Assembly: GCF_012933555.1 (NCBI RefSeq)
Contig: NZ_JABBPK010000001.1
Span: 226,001 to 290,000, forward strand
Origin: Niallia alba
Lineage (GTDB): Bacteria; Bacillota; Bacilli; Bacillales; Cytobacillaceae
Length of the DNA: 64,000 nucleotides
Direction of reading: 5' to 3'
The position numbers and the translations under genes are program-made. Under the pieces are notes generated by a model. That model ran no database searches and was not told the DNA's origin. It was given only the letters and a program-made list of their open reading frames with translations. This document shows positions 18,709-27,055 of this stretch, piece by piece; position 1 is the stretch's first letter, and each line of letters opens with the position of its first letter.

Positions 18709-19183
18709 TGTTATAGCAAAAAGAAGTTTTACCCAAGGCAAATAAACTGTTCCCTTGGTTAAATAAGTTGTTCCCTAAAACGAGTGAAAATTGGAGGATA
18801 GCCTCCAGTTTTCCTCGTTTTTTTGTGTCCAGAAGCGGAGAAAAAGCCAGTAAAAAGCATGAGAAAGGCATGAATAAAGGCAGGAGGAAACGTCTGATAA
18901 AGCCCGATAAATCAACGATTTCAAGATAAAAACCAGAGGAAAAGAGAGAAAAAGGGCAGGAGAAAAAGCAGGAAAAACCCTTAGCCCTGACCCATTTTTA
19001 TCCCTGTTCCTACGGAACAACTTATTTTCCTAAAAAATCAGGATTCTGACAAAAAATAGGAGAAAAAAGGAGCGAACGGGGGAACAACTCATTTGCCTAC
19101 AGAAAATGGGAAAATCGGAGAAAGGCAGGAATGACAAGGGTTTGAGAGAAGGGGGGAGGGAAGGTTTCTTTTTTACAACTACA
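18709..19183. mobile_element. Element A: small non-coding element with TnsB-like end sites
   Basis: The left end begins TGTTATAG (18709) and carries three direct repeats spaced 20-21 bases apart, around CCC at 18732, 18752 and 18773 (CTGTTCCCTTGG, GTTGTTCCCTAAA). The right end, read inward from 19183, begins TGTAGTTGTAAAAAAGAA and carries GAACAAC- or GACAAGGG-type sites near 19132, 19081, 19047 and 19013. Each end shares AAAAAGAA after the TGT. The inside is purine-rich and holds a terminator but no gene. No matching target duplication flanks it (TTCTA on the left, GCTGA on the right). It may therefore be rearranged, or its two ends may belong to different insertions; one could be an end of the mer-cad transposon. 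Confidence 0.5.
18781..18823 (+). terminator. Rho-independent terminator inside element A
   Basis: CGAG, GAAAA and TGGAGG pair with CCTCCA, TTTTC and CTCG around an ATAG loop, followed by seven T. It is 130 bases after cadA and probably ends the cad transcript. Confidence 0.85.
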
Positions 19184-19243
19184 GCTGAATTGCAGCGCAA
19201 GGGATTCCTATGTCTTCCTGCAGTGTAGAACACCGGAATCAAG

Positions 19244-19765
19244 TGTACACACCTAAAAAACATTGTCCTTACACAATAATGTATGTCCTTAAATAAAAAA
19301 GTTTGGTCAAGACTGGAGGAAAATCAGGTGAAAGCCTGGTCGCCCTTCGGTCTTTTTTGCATGAAAAAAGCGGGAGAAAAAGCGAGGATACGTACCGTTG
19401 GTACGTCAGCAAGATTGAATAAAATGTATGAATAAATGCCTGATATATACCGATAAATCAATGGTTTAAGGCAGGAAAGAGTATGAGAAAAATGGTGAAG
19501 AAAAGCAGGAGGAAATGCAGGAAAAAACAAAAAAGGCAGGGGGAAACGGGAGAAAAAGCGGGAGAAATACAAGATTTTTGGACAAAGTTTTTTATGTCTA
19601 TGACCATGAAAATTCGGTACAAGTATGAGCAAAAGTGGGGGAATAGGCAGGACAAACTTTTTTCTTTCTAAAAGATGGAGAAAGGGCGTGAGCCTAAACA
19701 GGACAAGGGTTTGAGGGGGAGAAGGCAGGAGGAAGAGAAGGGACATTGTTTTTTATGTGTGAACA
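19244..19765. mobile_element. Element B: 522-bp mini-transposon with TGT...ACA ends and a 5-bp target duplication
   Basis: The left end TGTACACACCTAAAAAACAT continues to TGTCC, and the right end, read inward, starts TGTTCACACATAAAAAACAA and also reaches TGTCC; 22 of 25 bases match. TCAAG flanks it on both sides (19239-19243, 19766-19770), a perfect 5-bp duplication as made by TnsB/TniA-type transposases. TnsB-like sites sit at 19264, 19284 and about 19304 on the left, and as GGACA at 19580, 19650, 19701 and 19741 on the right. There is no transposase inside, only a terminator and purine-rich DNA related to element A. It is a non-autonomous element, presumably mobilised in trans by a Tns system. 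Confidence 0.8.
19309..19356 (+). terminator. Terminator inside element B
   Basis: GACTGGAGG pairs with CCTTCGGTC (with G-T pairs) around an inner CAGG/CCTG hairpin, followed by six T. It occupies the same relative place as the terminator of element A, which supports common descent of the two elements. Confidence 0.65.
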
Positions 19766-19770
19766 TCAAG

Positions 19771-20456
19771 CGAATTAACGAATTTCCACGTGTAACCTGA
19801 TCCCAGTACGGTTCCCCATAAAATATATGAAAGGAAAGTTAAATGTAGGTAATGTCGGAAGTAAAGGAATGATGGGGTACAGGCGATAAACAGTCCGACC
19901 CTAGGCTAAGTAAGGGTGACTCAATATATATCGGGTGGTTTAAGGAATTGGGATTTTATCTTCGGATTTAATCTCGATTCTTCTTTCTTTTTAGCCCATC
20001 AGGGCTAGTCACACAAGGCGCTTTGAGACAACCATGCGAGGAGAAATTGTAAGAAAAGGCGTGAGGTCAGGTGGTGCAAGGGATAGTAGAGGGTTAAGGT
20101 GGGGGTGAGTTAGGGACAAACTAAAGGACGGGTGGACAAACGTAAGGTGTCCTATAATCTTCTTGTAACTGAGTTTAAAAAAGAAGGAGAAGTAGGGGCA
20201 AGACGGCTATGTACGAGGCTGAAGGATTAGACTAAATAATCGGGAACGTACCTACGATAATAAGTGGTTTTTTTGTTTAACAAAAACAATCTCTTTTAAT
20301 AGCGAAGTTATTAGTTCAACTGGCTCATTCTAATAATGCCAAGGGTTTGACTGGTTCAATGTTGGTCCAACTTTTATTTTGTTAGAAAACAAGGAAGGAA
20401 CATATGTTTGTTTAATTAAATATATGAATATATTTTACTAAGAAATAGGGAGGATA
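19771..20456. repeat. Non-coding stretch with degenerate copies of the hairpin-repeat family
   Basis: There is no convincing gene. It holds a diverged copy (about 19786-19890) of the 135-bp repeats at 21.2-21.5 kb, an ACGTAAGGTGTCC module at 20140, and two GGGACAAAC/TGGACAAAC motifs (20114, 20132) that look like TnsB sites of elements A and B. A 50-base module (20207-20259, CTATGTACGAGGCTGA...) recurs at 21475. The promoter of the gene at 20462 must lie at its right edge. It reads as the remains of several small elements. Confidence 0.5.
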
Positions 20457-20461
20457 AACAA

Positions 20462-20833
20462 ATGATAAAGGGAAAAGGCAAAAAGAAAAGCCCGGATTAT
20501 ATAAAAGCCTATCATAATGATTATGTTATTACGATAGGTAGGCATCCCCGCTTTAATTGGGTCACTCACACGGATAAAGATTATATGTATTTCTTATATA
20601 TCACCCGTACAGAGAAGGATTTTGTCGGTAAAAATACAGCGCATGTGGGGAATATCAATGTTTTATGTCACCAACAAACATTCTACGATTATCACCATTT
20701 AATGTTAGTCATTGAACCGATATTAAGTGAATATATCTTGGAGAGTGAGAAAATCTTTAAGATTTGTATGCTTGTGCAAGAATTAGAATACCAAAGTGAA
20801 GACCCGCTCCACCAAGAAGCAAGTGGAGAATAA
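20462..20833 (+). CDS. Hypothetical protein, member of a three-gene family in this window
   Basis: The product has 123 soluble residues, with an AGGGAGGATAA ribosome site. It shares a pattern with the gene at 41908 and, more weakly, 43564: DYMYFLYI, then a V-K-N-T segment, N-V-L-C, and an E-Y-I-L near the end. No known domain is recognised. It ends in a terminator whose stem (ACAGTAGG) is the same as that after 41908, so gene and terminator were duplicated together. It is the only gene in 3.7 kb of otherwise non-coding DNA. Confidence 0.65.
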   Translation: MIKGKGKKKSPDYIKAYHNDYVITIGRHPRFNWVTHTDKDYMYFLYITRTEKDFVGKNTAHVGNINVLCHQQTFYDYHHLMLVIEPILSEYILESEKIFKICMLVQELEYQSEDPLHQEASGE

Positions 20834-20863
20834 CAGTAGGGAATACCCTACTGTCTTTTTTTC
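20833..20863 (+). terminator. Rho-independent terminator
   Basis: ACAGTAGGG (20833-20841) pairs with CCCTACTGT, followed by CTTTTTTT. It overlaps the end of the upstream gene. Confidence 0.9.
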
Positions 20864-20976
20864 TCAATAAATATTTATATTAGTTTTTGAGAAATAAAGG
20901 TTTGGCCTACTAGTGTCAAACCAAAATGAAGTTTGATGTATGGGAAAAGTCTGTTTTAAAAGAAAAAAGTCTACAC

Positions 20977-21029
20977 AAAGCCCCTGAGTGTATCCAGAGT
21001 ATGGATATATTCACAGGGCTTTTTTATAT
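20977..21029 (+). terminator. Large terminator-like hairpin
   Basis: AGCCCCTGAGTGTATCC pairs imperfectly with GGATATATTCACAGGGCT and is followed by six T. No gene ends here. It could close a small RNA or a transcript reading through from 20.5 kb, and it directly precedes the G-rich repeat region. Confidence 0.6.
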
Positions 21030-21174
21030 AAAATCGTGGTCGTACGAGGTTCTCTGCGTGGATCAGGGTTACCCTTACGGGGGAGGTGAGGTAATCCCTG
21101 CATAAGTACAGCACAAGGGAAGTTCCCATGTCACTCCGAAGGGAGCATTGGAACCAACCCAATCGAGGGGGAGC

Positions 21175-21473
21175 CCACGTCCAGTAACGTGTAACACGCT
21201 TCAGACAGAAGCACTCGCCAATAAAAAAATAAATAAATATATAAATAATTAGGCATAGGTCACGTTGTAAGTATGGGAATGGTGGTGGTACAGGCGAAAC
21301 CGTAAGGTATAATAGTCCCTCCACTTTCAAGGGAAGTCCACGTCCAGCAACGTATAACAGGCTTCAACAGAAGCACTCGCCCATAAAGAAATAAATAAAA
21401 ATAAATAATTAGGTATAGGTCACGTGGTGAGTATGGGAATGACGGTGGTATATGGGAAACCAAACCGTAAGGT
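21175..21473. repeat. Two 135-bp direct repeats with conserved hairpins (possible structured RNA)
   Basis: Copy 1 (21175-21308) and copy 2 (21338-21473) repeat with a 163-base period. Both run CCACGTCC, AACGT, a GCTTC/GAAGC hairpin, ACTCGCC, an A/T tract of variable length, TAGGTCACGT, GTATGGGAAT, and CCGTAAGGT. The hairpin stem is kept while its loop changes (AGACA in copy 1, ACA in copy 2). G-rich islands in AT-rich DNA with kept stems and variable spacers are typical of functional RNA. No protein frame is conserved between copies. The RNA call is inference. Confidence 0.55.
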
Positions 21474-21474
21474 A

Positions 21475-21530
21475 CTATGTATGAGGCTGATTGATTAGAC
21501 TATCGAGTAGGAAACGTATCTTCGATACCT
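21475..21530. repeat. 50-base module repeated at 20207-20259
   Basis: CTATGTATGAGGCTGA, GATTAGACTA, then an AACGTA segment and CGATA are shared with 20207-20259, about 1.27 kb away, at roughly 75% identity by eye. It follows directly after copy 2 of the hairpin repeats. Confidence 0.55.
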
Positions 21531-21859
21531 CTTATATTGGCGAGGTGCAAATAACATTACTGAAACACCCACCAAACATATACCAGCACCTATCCAATCG
21601 TATAAATCAGGTGTTTGTTTATCAATACCCCATCCCCAGAATACAGAAAGAACAATAAATACTCCTCCATAGGCAGCATATACTCTGCCGAATGATGGAA
21701 ATGTTTGAAATGTGGCAATAACACCATATAACGCCAAGGCTACTCCTCCGAGATCCCCCAATAAAATGGCTTACCTTCTCTTAACCATAGCCAAATAAGA
21801 TAACCTCCACCAATCTCTGCAAATCCAGCAAATATAAATAATACAATTGCATAAATCAT
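21495..21859 (-). pseudogene. ynfA: Frameshifted second ynfA
   Basis: The ATG at 21859 opens a frame nearly identical in protein to the intact ynfA ([23 protein letters not shown]) until a one-base deletion near 21755 (ATCTCGG where ATCTTCGG is expected). The rest continues in another frame. The normal stop after FAPRQ is also lost (TAT for TAA), so the frame runs on to 21495. It is a duplicated copy of the cargo gene at 11863, lying in reverse beside the second tns operon. Confidence 0.85.
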
Positions 21860-22402
21860 TTAATGCTCACCCTTGATAACTTAATTAACATGGTAATTAT
21901 ACTGTATCCCAAAAGTAGTAAAGAACTGCACTACCATAGAATCACCAGAAGGCAAGAATCGGTTGTGGTAAAGGTGTCACCGTAAGGTGCCATCATGAGG
22001 TTTAGGTCACTCCCTTTGTTTGGCGATCTCTCCTTTATGTTTCAGCAAACTTTATTATTATCTCTTTACTTTTTTTGGTTATTTTCGGCCGAAAACAGGC
22101 AAATCTTTGTGCAGACTTTATTCTCATGGAATAACTTGGATAATGGTTGTGAGGTTAGATGTGGCAAGGGGTGAATGTGTTTTCTAGTTTCTGCAAACTT
22201 TTTTCTAAATTAACATAGTTACAAAATCTTATTTGCAATAAATAACTTAGGAAAGAAAAGAATAAGAATAATGTTCGCTTAAAATCATAAAAAAGATTGC
22301 TCAAGATATTGCATGTACCAAACCGGCCCGTTAGAATCGAGTTACTTAATTTACTAGGAATATAGTATCCTAGAATATTCATGATTGTAGAGGAAGTAGA
22401 TT
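21860..22402. promoter_or_regulatory. Upstream region of tns operon 2 with repeat remnant and operator-like palindrome
   Basis: It holds another partial hairpin-repeat copy (GGTGTCACCGTAAGGTGCC, about 21973-21991) and an inverted repeat, CTAGGA...TATCCTAG (22354-22373), 30 bases before tnsA. The inverted repeat is a plausible operator. No clear array of TnsB sites or TGT terminus was found, so the right end of element 2 is not located. Confidence 0.4.
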
Positions 22403-23254
22403 ATGTCTAAACGTAACCATTCTTGGAATGAGAATAAGTATAACCGTTTTGTTAATGAGGGGCGAGGACAGGGAGTAGGTAAAGAATATAAACCGTGGTT
22501 AACTATTCAGGATTTTCCTTCTATGGGGAGAGTATCACGAATACTAGGATGGAAGAGTGGAAGAATACATCACCTATTTTCTGATTTGCAGGCTCGCTAT
22601 TTTTATATGTTGGAATGGGAAGATACAGTTACGGACATACGGGAGCACTTCCCCCTATTGGACCTTGAGGATACTGTACAACAAAAAAAGGACTTAGATT
22701 TTAAACTATTTACAGATAAAGAAAGTGGATATGCGTATACTTTAAGCACCAATTTTTTAATCACGATAAAGAAAGCAAATGGTGATAATTTGTATTTGGC
22801 AAGAAGTATAAAAATGGCTTCCGAACTTGAGAAGAAAAAGACTTTGGAAAGATTGGAGATTGAGCGCCGATATTGGACGGGAAAAGGTATTGACTGGGGA
22901 ATCGTTACCCAAAAAGAAATTTCAACTGTTTTTACCAAAAATATTGAATGGGTACATTCATGTTTATATTCATATGTTGAAAGGGGTTTTACGCAAGATG
23001 AACTAATTTACTTAAGTAACTCTTTAATAGAAAGGTTAATAGATACCAAGCAGTCCATTAGAAAGGTTACTGCCGACTTTGACAAAGAATTCAACTATGA
23101 TTCGGGAACAGGGTTGTTTGTGTTTAAGTTTTTAATTGCTTCAAAACAGATTGGGATAGATATGACAAAGCAAATTGACTTAAATCTTTCCAATTCGACA
23201 ATTGAAGTAAAACCACGAATTACACATGAGGAGGCAAGGAGAAGATGTTTGTAG
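22403..23254 (+). CDS. tnsA: TnsA-like endonuclease subunit, element 2
   Basis: The product has 283 residues and aligns end to end with Tn7 TnsA: NEGRGQGVGKEYKPWLT, RIHHLFSDLQ, DIREHFPLL, then LEIERRYW. Of the Tn7 active-site residues, Glu81 and Lys137 (ARSIKM) are present, but the aspartate of the S-T-D-F-L motif is Asn117 (LSTNFLI). The other tnsA in this window has lost the same residue (Thr). The start is the ATG at 22403 after AGAGGAAG. It overlaps tnsB by ten bases. Unlike element 1, no recombinase gene precedes it. Confidence 0.92.
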   Translation: MSKRNHSWNENKYNRFVNEGRGQGVGKEYKPWLTIQDFPSMGRVSRILGWKSGRIHHLFSDLQARYFYMLEWEDTVTDIREHFPLLDLEDTVQQKKDLDFKLFTDKESGYAYTLSTNFLITIKKANGDNLYLARSIKMASELEKKKTLERLEIERRYWTGKGIDWGIVTQKEISTVFTKNIEWVHSCLYSYVERGFTQDELIYLSNSLIERLIDTKQSIRKVTADFDKEFNYDSGTGLFVFKFLIASKQIGIDMTKQIDLNLSNSTIEVKPRITHEEARRRCL

Positions 23255-25404
23255 TAAATAATCTGATTTCCTATACTTCGTCAGAAAACGAGAAAGTAAT
23301 AGAAAGGGTATTATGGCTTAATAAAGCACATAATTATGGGTATTTTTTCAATGTTTACTCTACCGCTTTGCCCTATGAAAAGAGTATTTCAGAAGTTGAT
23401 GAAGGGTTTAACAATGGTAGTATTGTCCTTGTTGAAAAAGACCCTTTCAGTCGACTAATAAATGAAAACAATATTTCTGAAAAACATTTATCCTTACGTG
23501 ACAATGCATGGGAAATCATAAAGGATATTGTGAAATTGGAACCATTTGTTTACCACTCAGAAGAAAGAAGAAAATTAATTCTAAAAAGGTGTGAAGCCCA
23601 CAATATTCATGAAAGCACTGTTATTCGCTATCTAAAGAAGTATTGGCAGCGTGGTAAAACAAAAAATGCCCTTTTACCTGACTATTACTTGTGTGGAGGG
23701 AAGGGTAAGGAAAAGAAGGCTAGTGAGGTAAAAAGAGGAAGACCAAGAAAGCATGGACAGATAACAGGCGAAGGAATAAATATAGACGAAAATATCAAAA
23801 GAATTTTTAGGTCTGCTATAAACAAACATTATCTCTCCTCTGCCGAAAAATCCTTAGCACTGACCTATGAATTAATGTTAAAAGAGCATTTTAGTCTAGA
23901 TAGTAAAGTGAAAGGAAATGTGGAAATACCCGTAATTAAAACTTATGGAGAATTACCAACACTAAATCAATTTAGATATTGGTTTGAAAAGCAAAGAGAC
24001 ATCAAGAAAGAAATCAGCCAAAGAAAAGGCCGAAAAAAGTATGAGCAAAACCATAGAGCAATTATTGGGGAGTCAACAACAGAAGCATTAGGGCCCGGAG
24101 CAATTTATCAGATTGACGCAACTGTTGGAGATTTGTATCTGTTATCAAGGTTTAATCGTGAATGGATAATTGGACGACCTGTAATTTATTCTGTTATGGA
24201 TGTTTATAGCAGAATGATAGTTGGTCTATATATTGGCTTAGAGGGTCCATCGTGGGCCGGTGCAATGATGGCTTTAGCCAACGCTGCTTCTGATAAAGTT
24301 AATTTTTGTCGTGACTTCGGAATTGAGATTGAAAAACATGAATGGCCTGTTGAACATCTTCCTGAATCCATCTTGGCTGATCGAGGAGAATTAGAGGGAA
24401 GTAAAGTTGATCCCCTAATTAATAATTTCGGAATAAGAATTCTGAATACGCCTTCTTATAGAGCAGATTTAAAAGGAATAATTGAACAACATTTTCGGGT
24501 AACCAATTCAAGAACAAAGGCATTTCTGCCGGGTGCTGTTAAGCCAATTAAAGAACGTGGGGACCGGGATTACCGTTTGGAAGCACAATTGGATATTTAC
24601 CAGTTTACTCAAGTTATTATCAAATGTGTATTATACCATAATAATCACCACTATCTTACAAACTATCAACGTGAAGAAATGATGGTGGAGGATGGAATAG
24701 AGTCCATTCCAATACGGCTTTGGGAATGGGGGATAAACAACAAATCTGGAAAGTTACGTCATGCTTCGGAAGATATTGTTAAACTCAATCTCATGCCTAC
24801 GGGCAAGGCTACGGTAACTGCAAAGGGAATTGCGTTTAAAGGATTGCTTTATGGTTCAAAACAGTCCCTAAAGGACAGATGGTTTGAACAGGCACGGAAC
24901 AGGGGCACTTGGAAAATTGATATAAGTTATGATCCAAGAAATATGGACTATATCTATATACGGGATGAAAATGGCTTGAGTTTTGATAAATGTTTTTTAT
25001 TGGAACATCAACAGCGTTATAGAGGCAAGGTAGTTGAAGAAATTGATTACTTGTTAGAATACGAAAAAGTAAAAGAAAAGCAATATAAGGAGAAAACAAT
25101 ACAGGAAAAAGTTGATTTAAACACTGAAATTGAAGAAATTGTAAAGCAGGCTAAACAGGAAACATCTCAAGAACAAACGGATGTAATCAGTAAAAGGAGC
25201 AGGATTGGGAATATTCGTCAAAACCGTGCTGTTGAAAAAATGATTCAACGTGAAGAAGAGGCCTTTGAGTTAGATAGAAGTAATATAGAAAACTCTAAAG
25301 TTGTTCCTTTTAATCTATCTGAAAGTAAAGAATTTATGGGGGATACAGGGTTTGATTTGTTATTGAGAAAGCAGAAGGAGGCTTTAAATAAGATAGATGA
25401 ATAG
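23245..25404 (+). CDS. tnsB: TnsB-like DDE transposase, element 2
   Basis: The product has 719 residues and is collinear with the copy at 2.8 kb but well diverged. The catalytic triad is visible as YQIDAT (Asp), ILADRGEL (Asp, with the usual glycine present) and KGIIEQHF (Glu). A VKRGRPRKH basic patch precedes the core. The C-terminal tail is helical and charged. The ATG start overlaps tnsA, and tnsC starts within its last codons. It is intact by inspection. Confidence 0.94.
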   Translation: MFVVNNLISYTSSENEKVIERVLWLNKAHNYGYFFNVYSTALPYEKSISEVDEGFNNGSIVLVEKDPFSRLINENNISEKHLSLRDNAWEIIKDIVKLEPFVYHSEERRKLILKRCEAHNIHESTVIRYLKKYWQRGKTKNALLPDYYLCGGKGKEKKASEVKRGRPRKHGQITGEGINIDENIKRIFRSAINKHYLSSAEKSLALTYELMLKEHFSLDSKVKGNVEIPVIKTYGELPTLNQFRYWFEKQRDIKKEISQRKGRKKYEQNHRAIIGESTTEALGPGAIYQIDATVGDLYLLSRFNREWIIGRPVIYSVMDVYSRMIVGLYIGLEGPSWAGAMMALANAASDKVNFCRDFGIEIEKHEWPVEHLPESILADRGELEGSKVDPLINNFGIRILNTPSYRADLKGIIEQHFRVTNSRTKAFLPGAVKPIKERGDRDYRLEAQLDIYQFTQVIIKCVLYHNNHHYLTNYQREEMMVEDGIESIPIRLWEWGINNKSGKLRHASEDIVKLNLMPTGKATVTAKGIAFKGLLYGSKQSLKDRWFEQARNRGTWKIDISYDPRNMDYIYIRDENGLSFDKCFLLEHQQRYRGKVVEEIDYLLEYEKVKEKQYKEKTIQEKVDLNTEIEEIVKQAKQETSQEQTDVISKRSRIGNIRQNRAVEKMIQREEEAFELDRSNIENSKVVPFNLSESKEFMGDTGFDLLLRKQKEALNKIDE

Positions 25405-27049
25405 GGTTATTATTCCAAATGGTTGCAATGCTATTGAAGCAGATTATAGTGAACAGGTTATCGAAGAATATAGGAAGAATCCTTTTATTGAAGCACTTCC
25501 TTCTATTCTCTCTACAGAAGAAGCCATTGAAAAAATGGCTATATATGCCGAATACAATTCAAAAGAAAGAATGCTAGATAAACAATACCGTATTCATTTA
25601 GTACAGAGATTATTTCAATGCTTTCAGCCGTTATGGATACACTTGGATTTGGAAAGCAGAATTTCCAGAGTAATTCGTCAAGGATATTTGGCAAGAAACC
25701 CCTTCAGAGCCGGATATGCGCAGAGTTTACAGGAAGGACATCGAAATATCAACGGATTGAACAATGAATTAAGCAACAACAGTGTTTTTAGAACAACTGC
25801 AGCAGGATTTACGATAATCGGTGTTAGTGGTATGGGGAAAACAACGGCTATAAATAGAATTTTATCTTTATATCCTCAAGTTATTGTTCATAAAGATTAT
25901 AACGAAATAAAATTCAGTATGTATCAACTTGTATGGCTTAAACTTGATTGTCCATTTGATTCTTCCTTGAGAGGACTTGCCTTAGAATTTTTCCGTAAGG
26001 TAGACGATTTACTGGGGACAGAATATCACAAAAAGTTTGGGCTAGGTAGAAAAACGATAAATGATATGTTGGTGATTATGTCTCAAATAGCAAGAAACAC
26101 AGGATTGGGTGTTTTAATTATAGACGAGATTCAGCATTTAAGTAAGGCCAAAAGCGGTGGGGATCAAAAAATGCTGAACTTCTTTGTAACGCTAGTTAAT
26201 ACAATTGGAGTTCCAGTTATTTTAGTCGGAACGCCAGCAGGCTTATCTATTTTGCAAAGTGAATTTAGACAGGCCAGACGGGGCAGTGGCCAAGGAGATA
26301 TGATTTGGGATAGGTTGAAAAACAACCAAAACTGGGATTTATTGATTAATGCACTTTGGGGATATCAATGGACAAAGAAGCAGATTCCTTTAACAGATGA
26401 TTTTAAAAATATCCTGTATGAAGAAAGCCAAGGTATTATTGATATCGCAGTAAAACTCTACGTAATGGCTCAAATTGAGGCCATTATGACGCAAAGGGAA
26501 GAAATAACTCCAGAATCAATTAGTCAGGTGGCTAATAAGCATTTACAACTAGTTAAGCCAATGATTCAGGCTTTGAAATCAGGTAACATAAGTAAGATTG
26601 CCAAGTTCGAGGATATCAGTACAGTAGACGTAGACTTTTTAGGGTTTATGGAAAGGGAAAGGGCTACTGTTGATTTACAAATGAAAATGGAGGCCATGAA
26701 AAGAACGCAAAGGAAAAAAGAACAAGAAATGAGTATATCCATAAAAGAAAAAGCAATTTTGAAACTTTTAGAATTGGATTTTGAACCAAATGAGGTTCAA
26801 AAAGTTGTAGAGGCAATTGTTGAAAAAGAGGGGAATTTGGATATCAATGAACTTGTTGTGAAAGCCATTCAGGAAATGTCCACATCAAATAAACGAAAGA
26901 AAAAGCGAAAGGAAGAGGAATCTTCTGTAGAGAATGATATAAGACACTTGGTTATTGAAGGACGAAAAGAAAATAAGACAGCCTATGAAGTGCTTTGTAA
27001 TGGTGGGTTTATTAAAAGTCATGAAAGCGATTTTGGTCAGACAGGATGA
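25397..27049 (+). CDS. tnsC: TnsC-like AAA+ ATPase, element 2
   Basis: The product has 550 residues. Walker A is GVSGMGKTT (about residue 140) and Walker B is VLIIDEIQHL (about 240). The N-terminal motif NPFIEALPSIL is shared with the first copy. It should bridge TnsD-bound target DNA and the TnsAB transposase. It overlaps tnsB by eight bases. Confidence 0.94.
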   Translation: MNRVIIPNGCNAIEADYSEQVIEEYRKNPFIEALPSILSTEEAIEKMAIYAEYNSKERMLDKQYRIHLVQRLFQCFQPLWIHLDLESRISRVIRQGYLARNPFRAGYAQSLQEGHRNINGLNNELSNNSVFRTTAAGFTIIGVSGMGKTTAINRILSLYPQVIVHKDYNEIKFSMYQLVWLKLDCPFDSSLRGLALEFFRKVDDLLGTEYHKKFGLGRKTINDMLVIMSQIARNTGLGVLIIDEIQHLSKAKSGGDQKMLNFFVTLVNTIGVPVILVGTPAGLSILQSEFRQARRGSGQGDMIWDRLKNNQNWDLLINALWGYQWTKKQIPLTDDFKNILYEESQGIIDIAVKLYVMAQIEAIMTQREEITPESISQVANKHLQLVKPMIQALKSGNISKIAKFEDISTVDVDFLGFMERERATVDLQMKMEAMKRTQRKKEQEMSISIKEKAILKLLELDFEPNEVQKVVEAIVEKEGNLDINELVVKAIQEMSTSNKRKKKRKEEESSVENDIRHLVIEGRKENKTAYEVLCNGGFIKSHESDFGQTG

Positions 27050-27055
27050 TGTGAA

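Noticed and set aside
18700-19750. Tandem GCAGGAGGAAA-type words that could suggest a CRISPR or minisatellite
   Set aside because: There is no constant spacer length and no repeat unit of fixed size; they are simple purine-rich repeats within elements A and B.
18653-20456. Several long minus-strand frames rich in Leu, Phe and Pro
   Set aside because: They come from the purine bias of elements A and B read on the other strand, have no starts, and no composition like real proteins here.
21140-21480. The two 135-bp repeats as a CRISPR array
   Set aside because: The repeats are too long, only two copies are present, and no cas gene is nearby.
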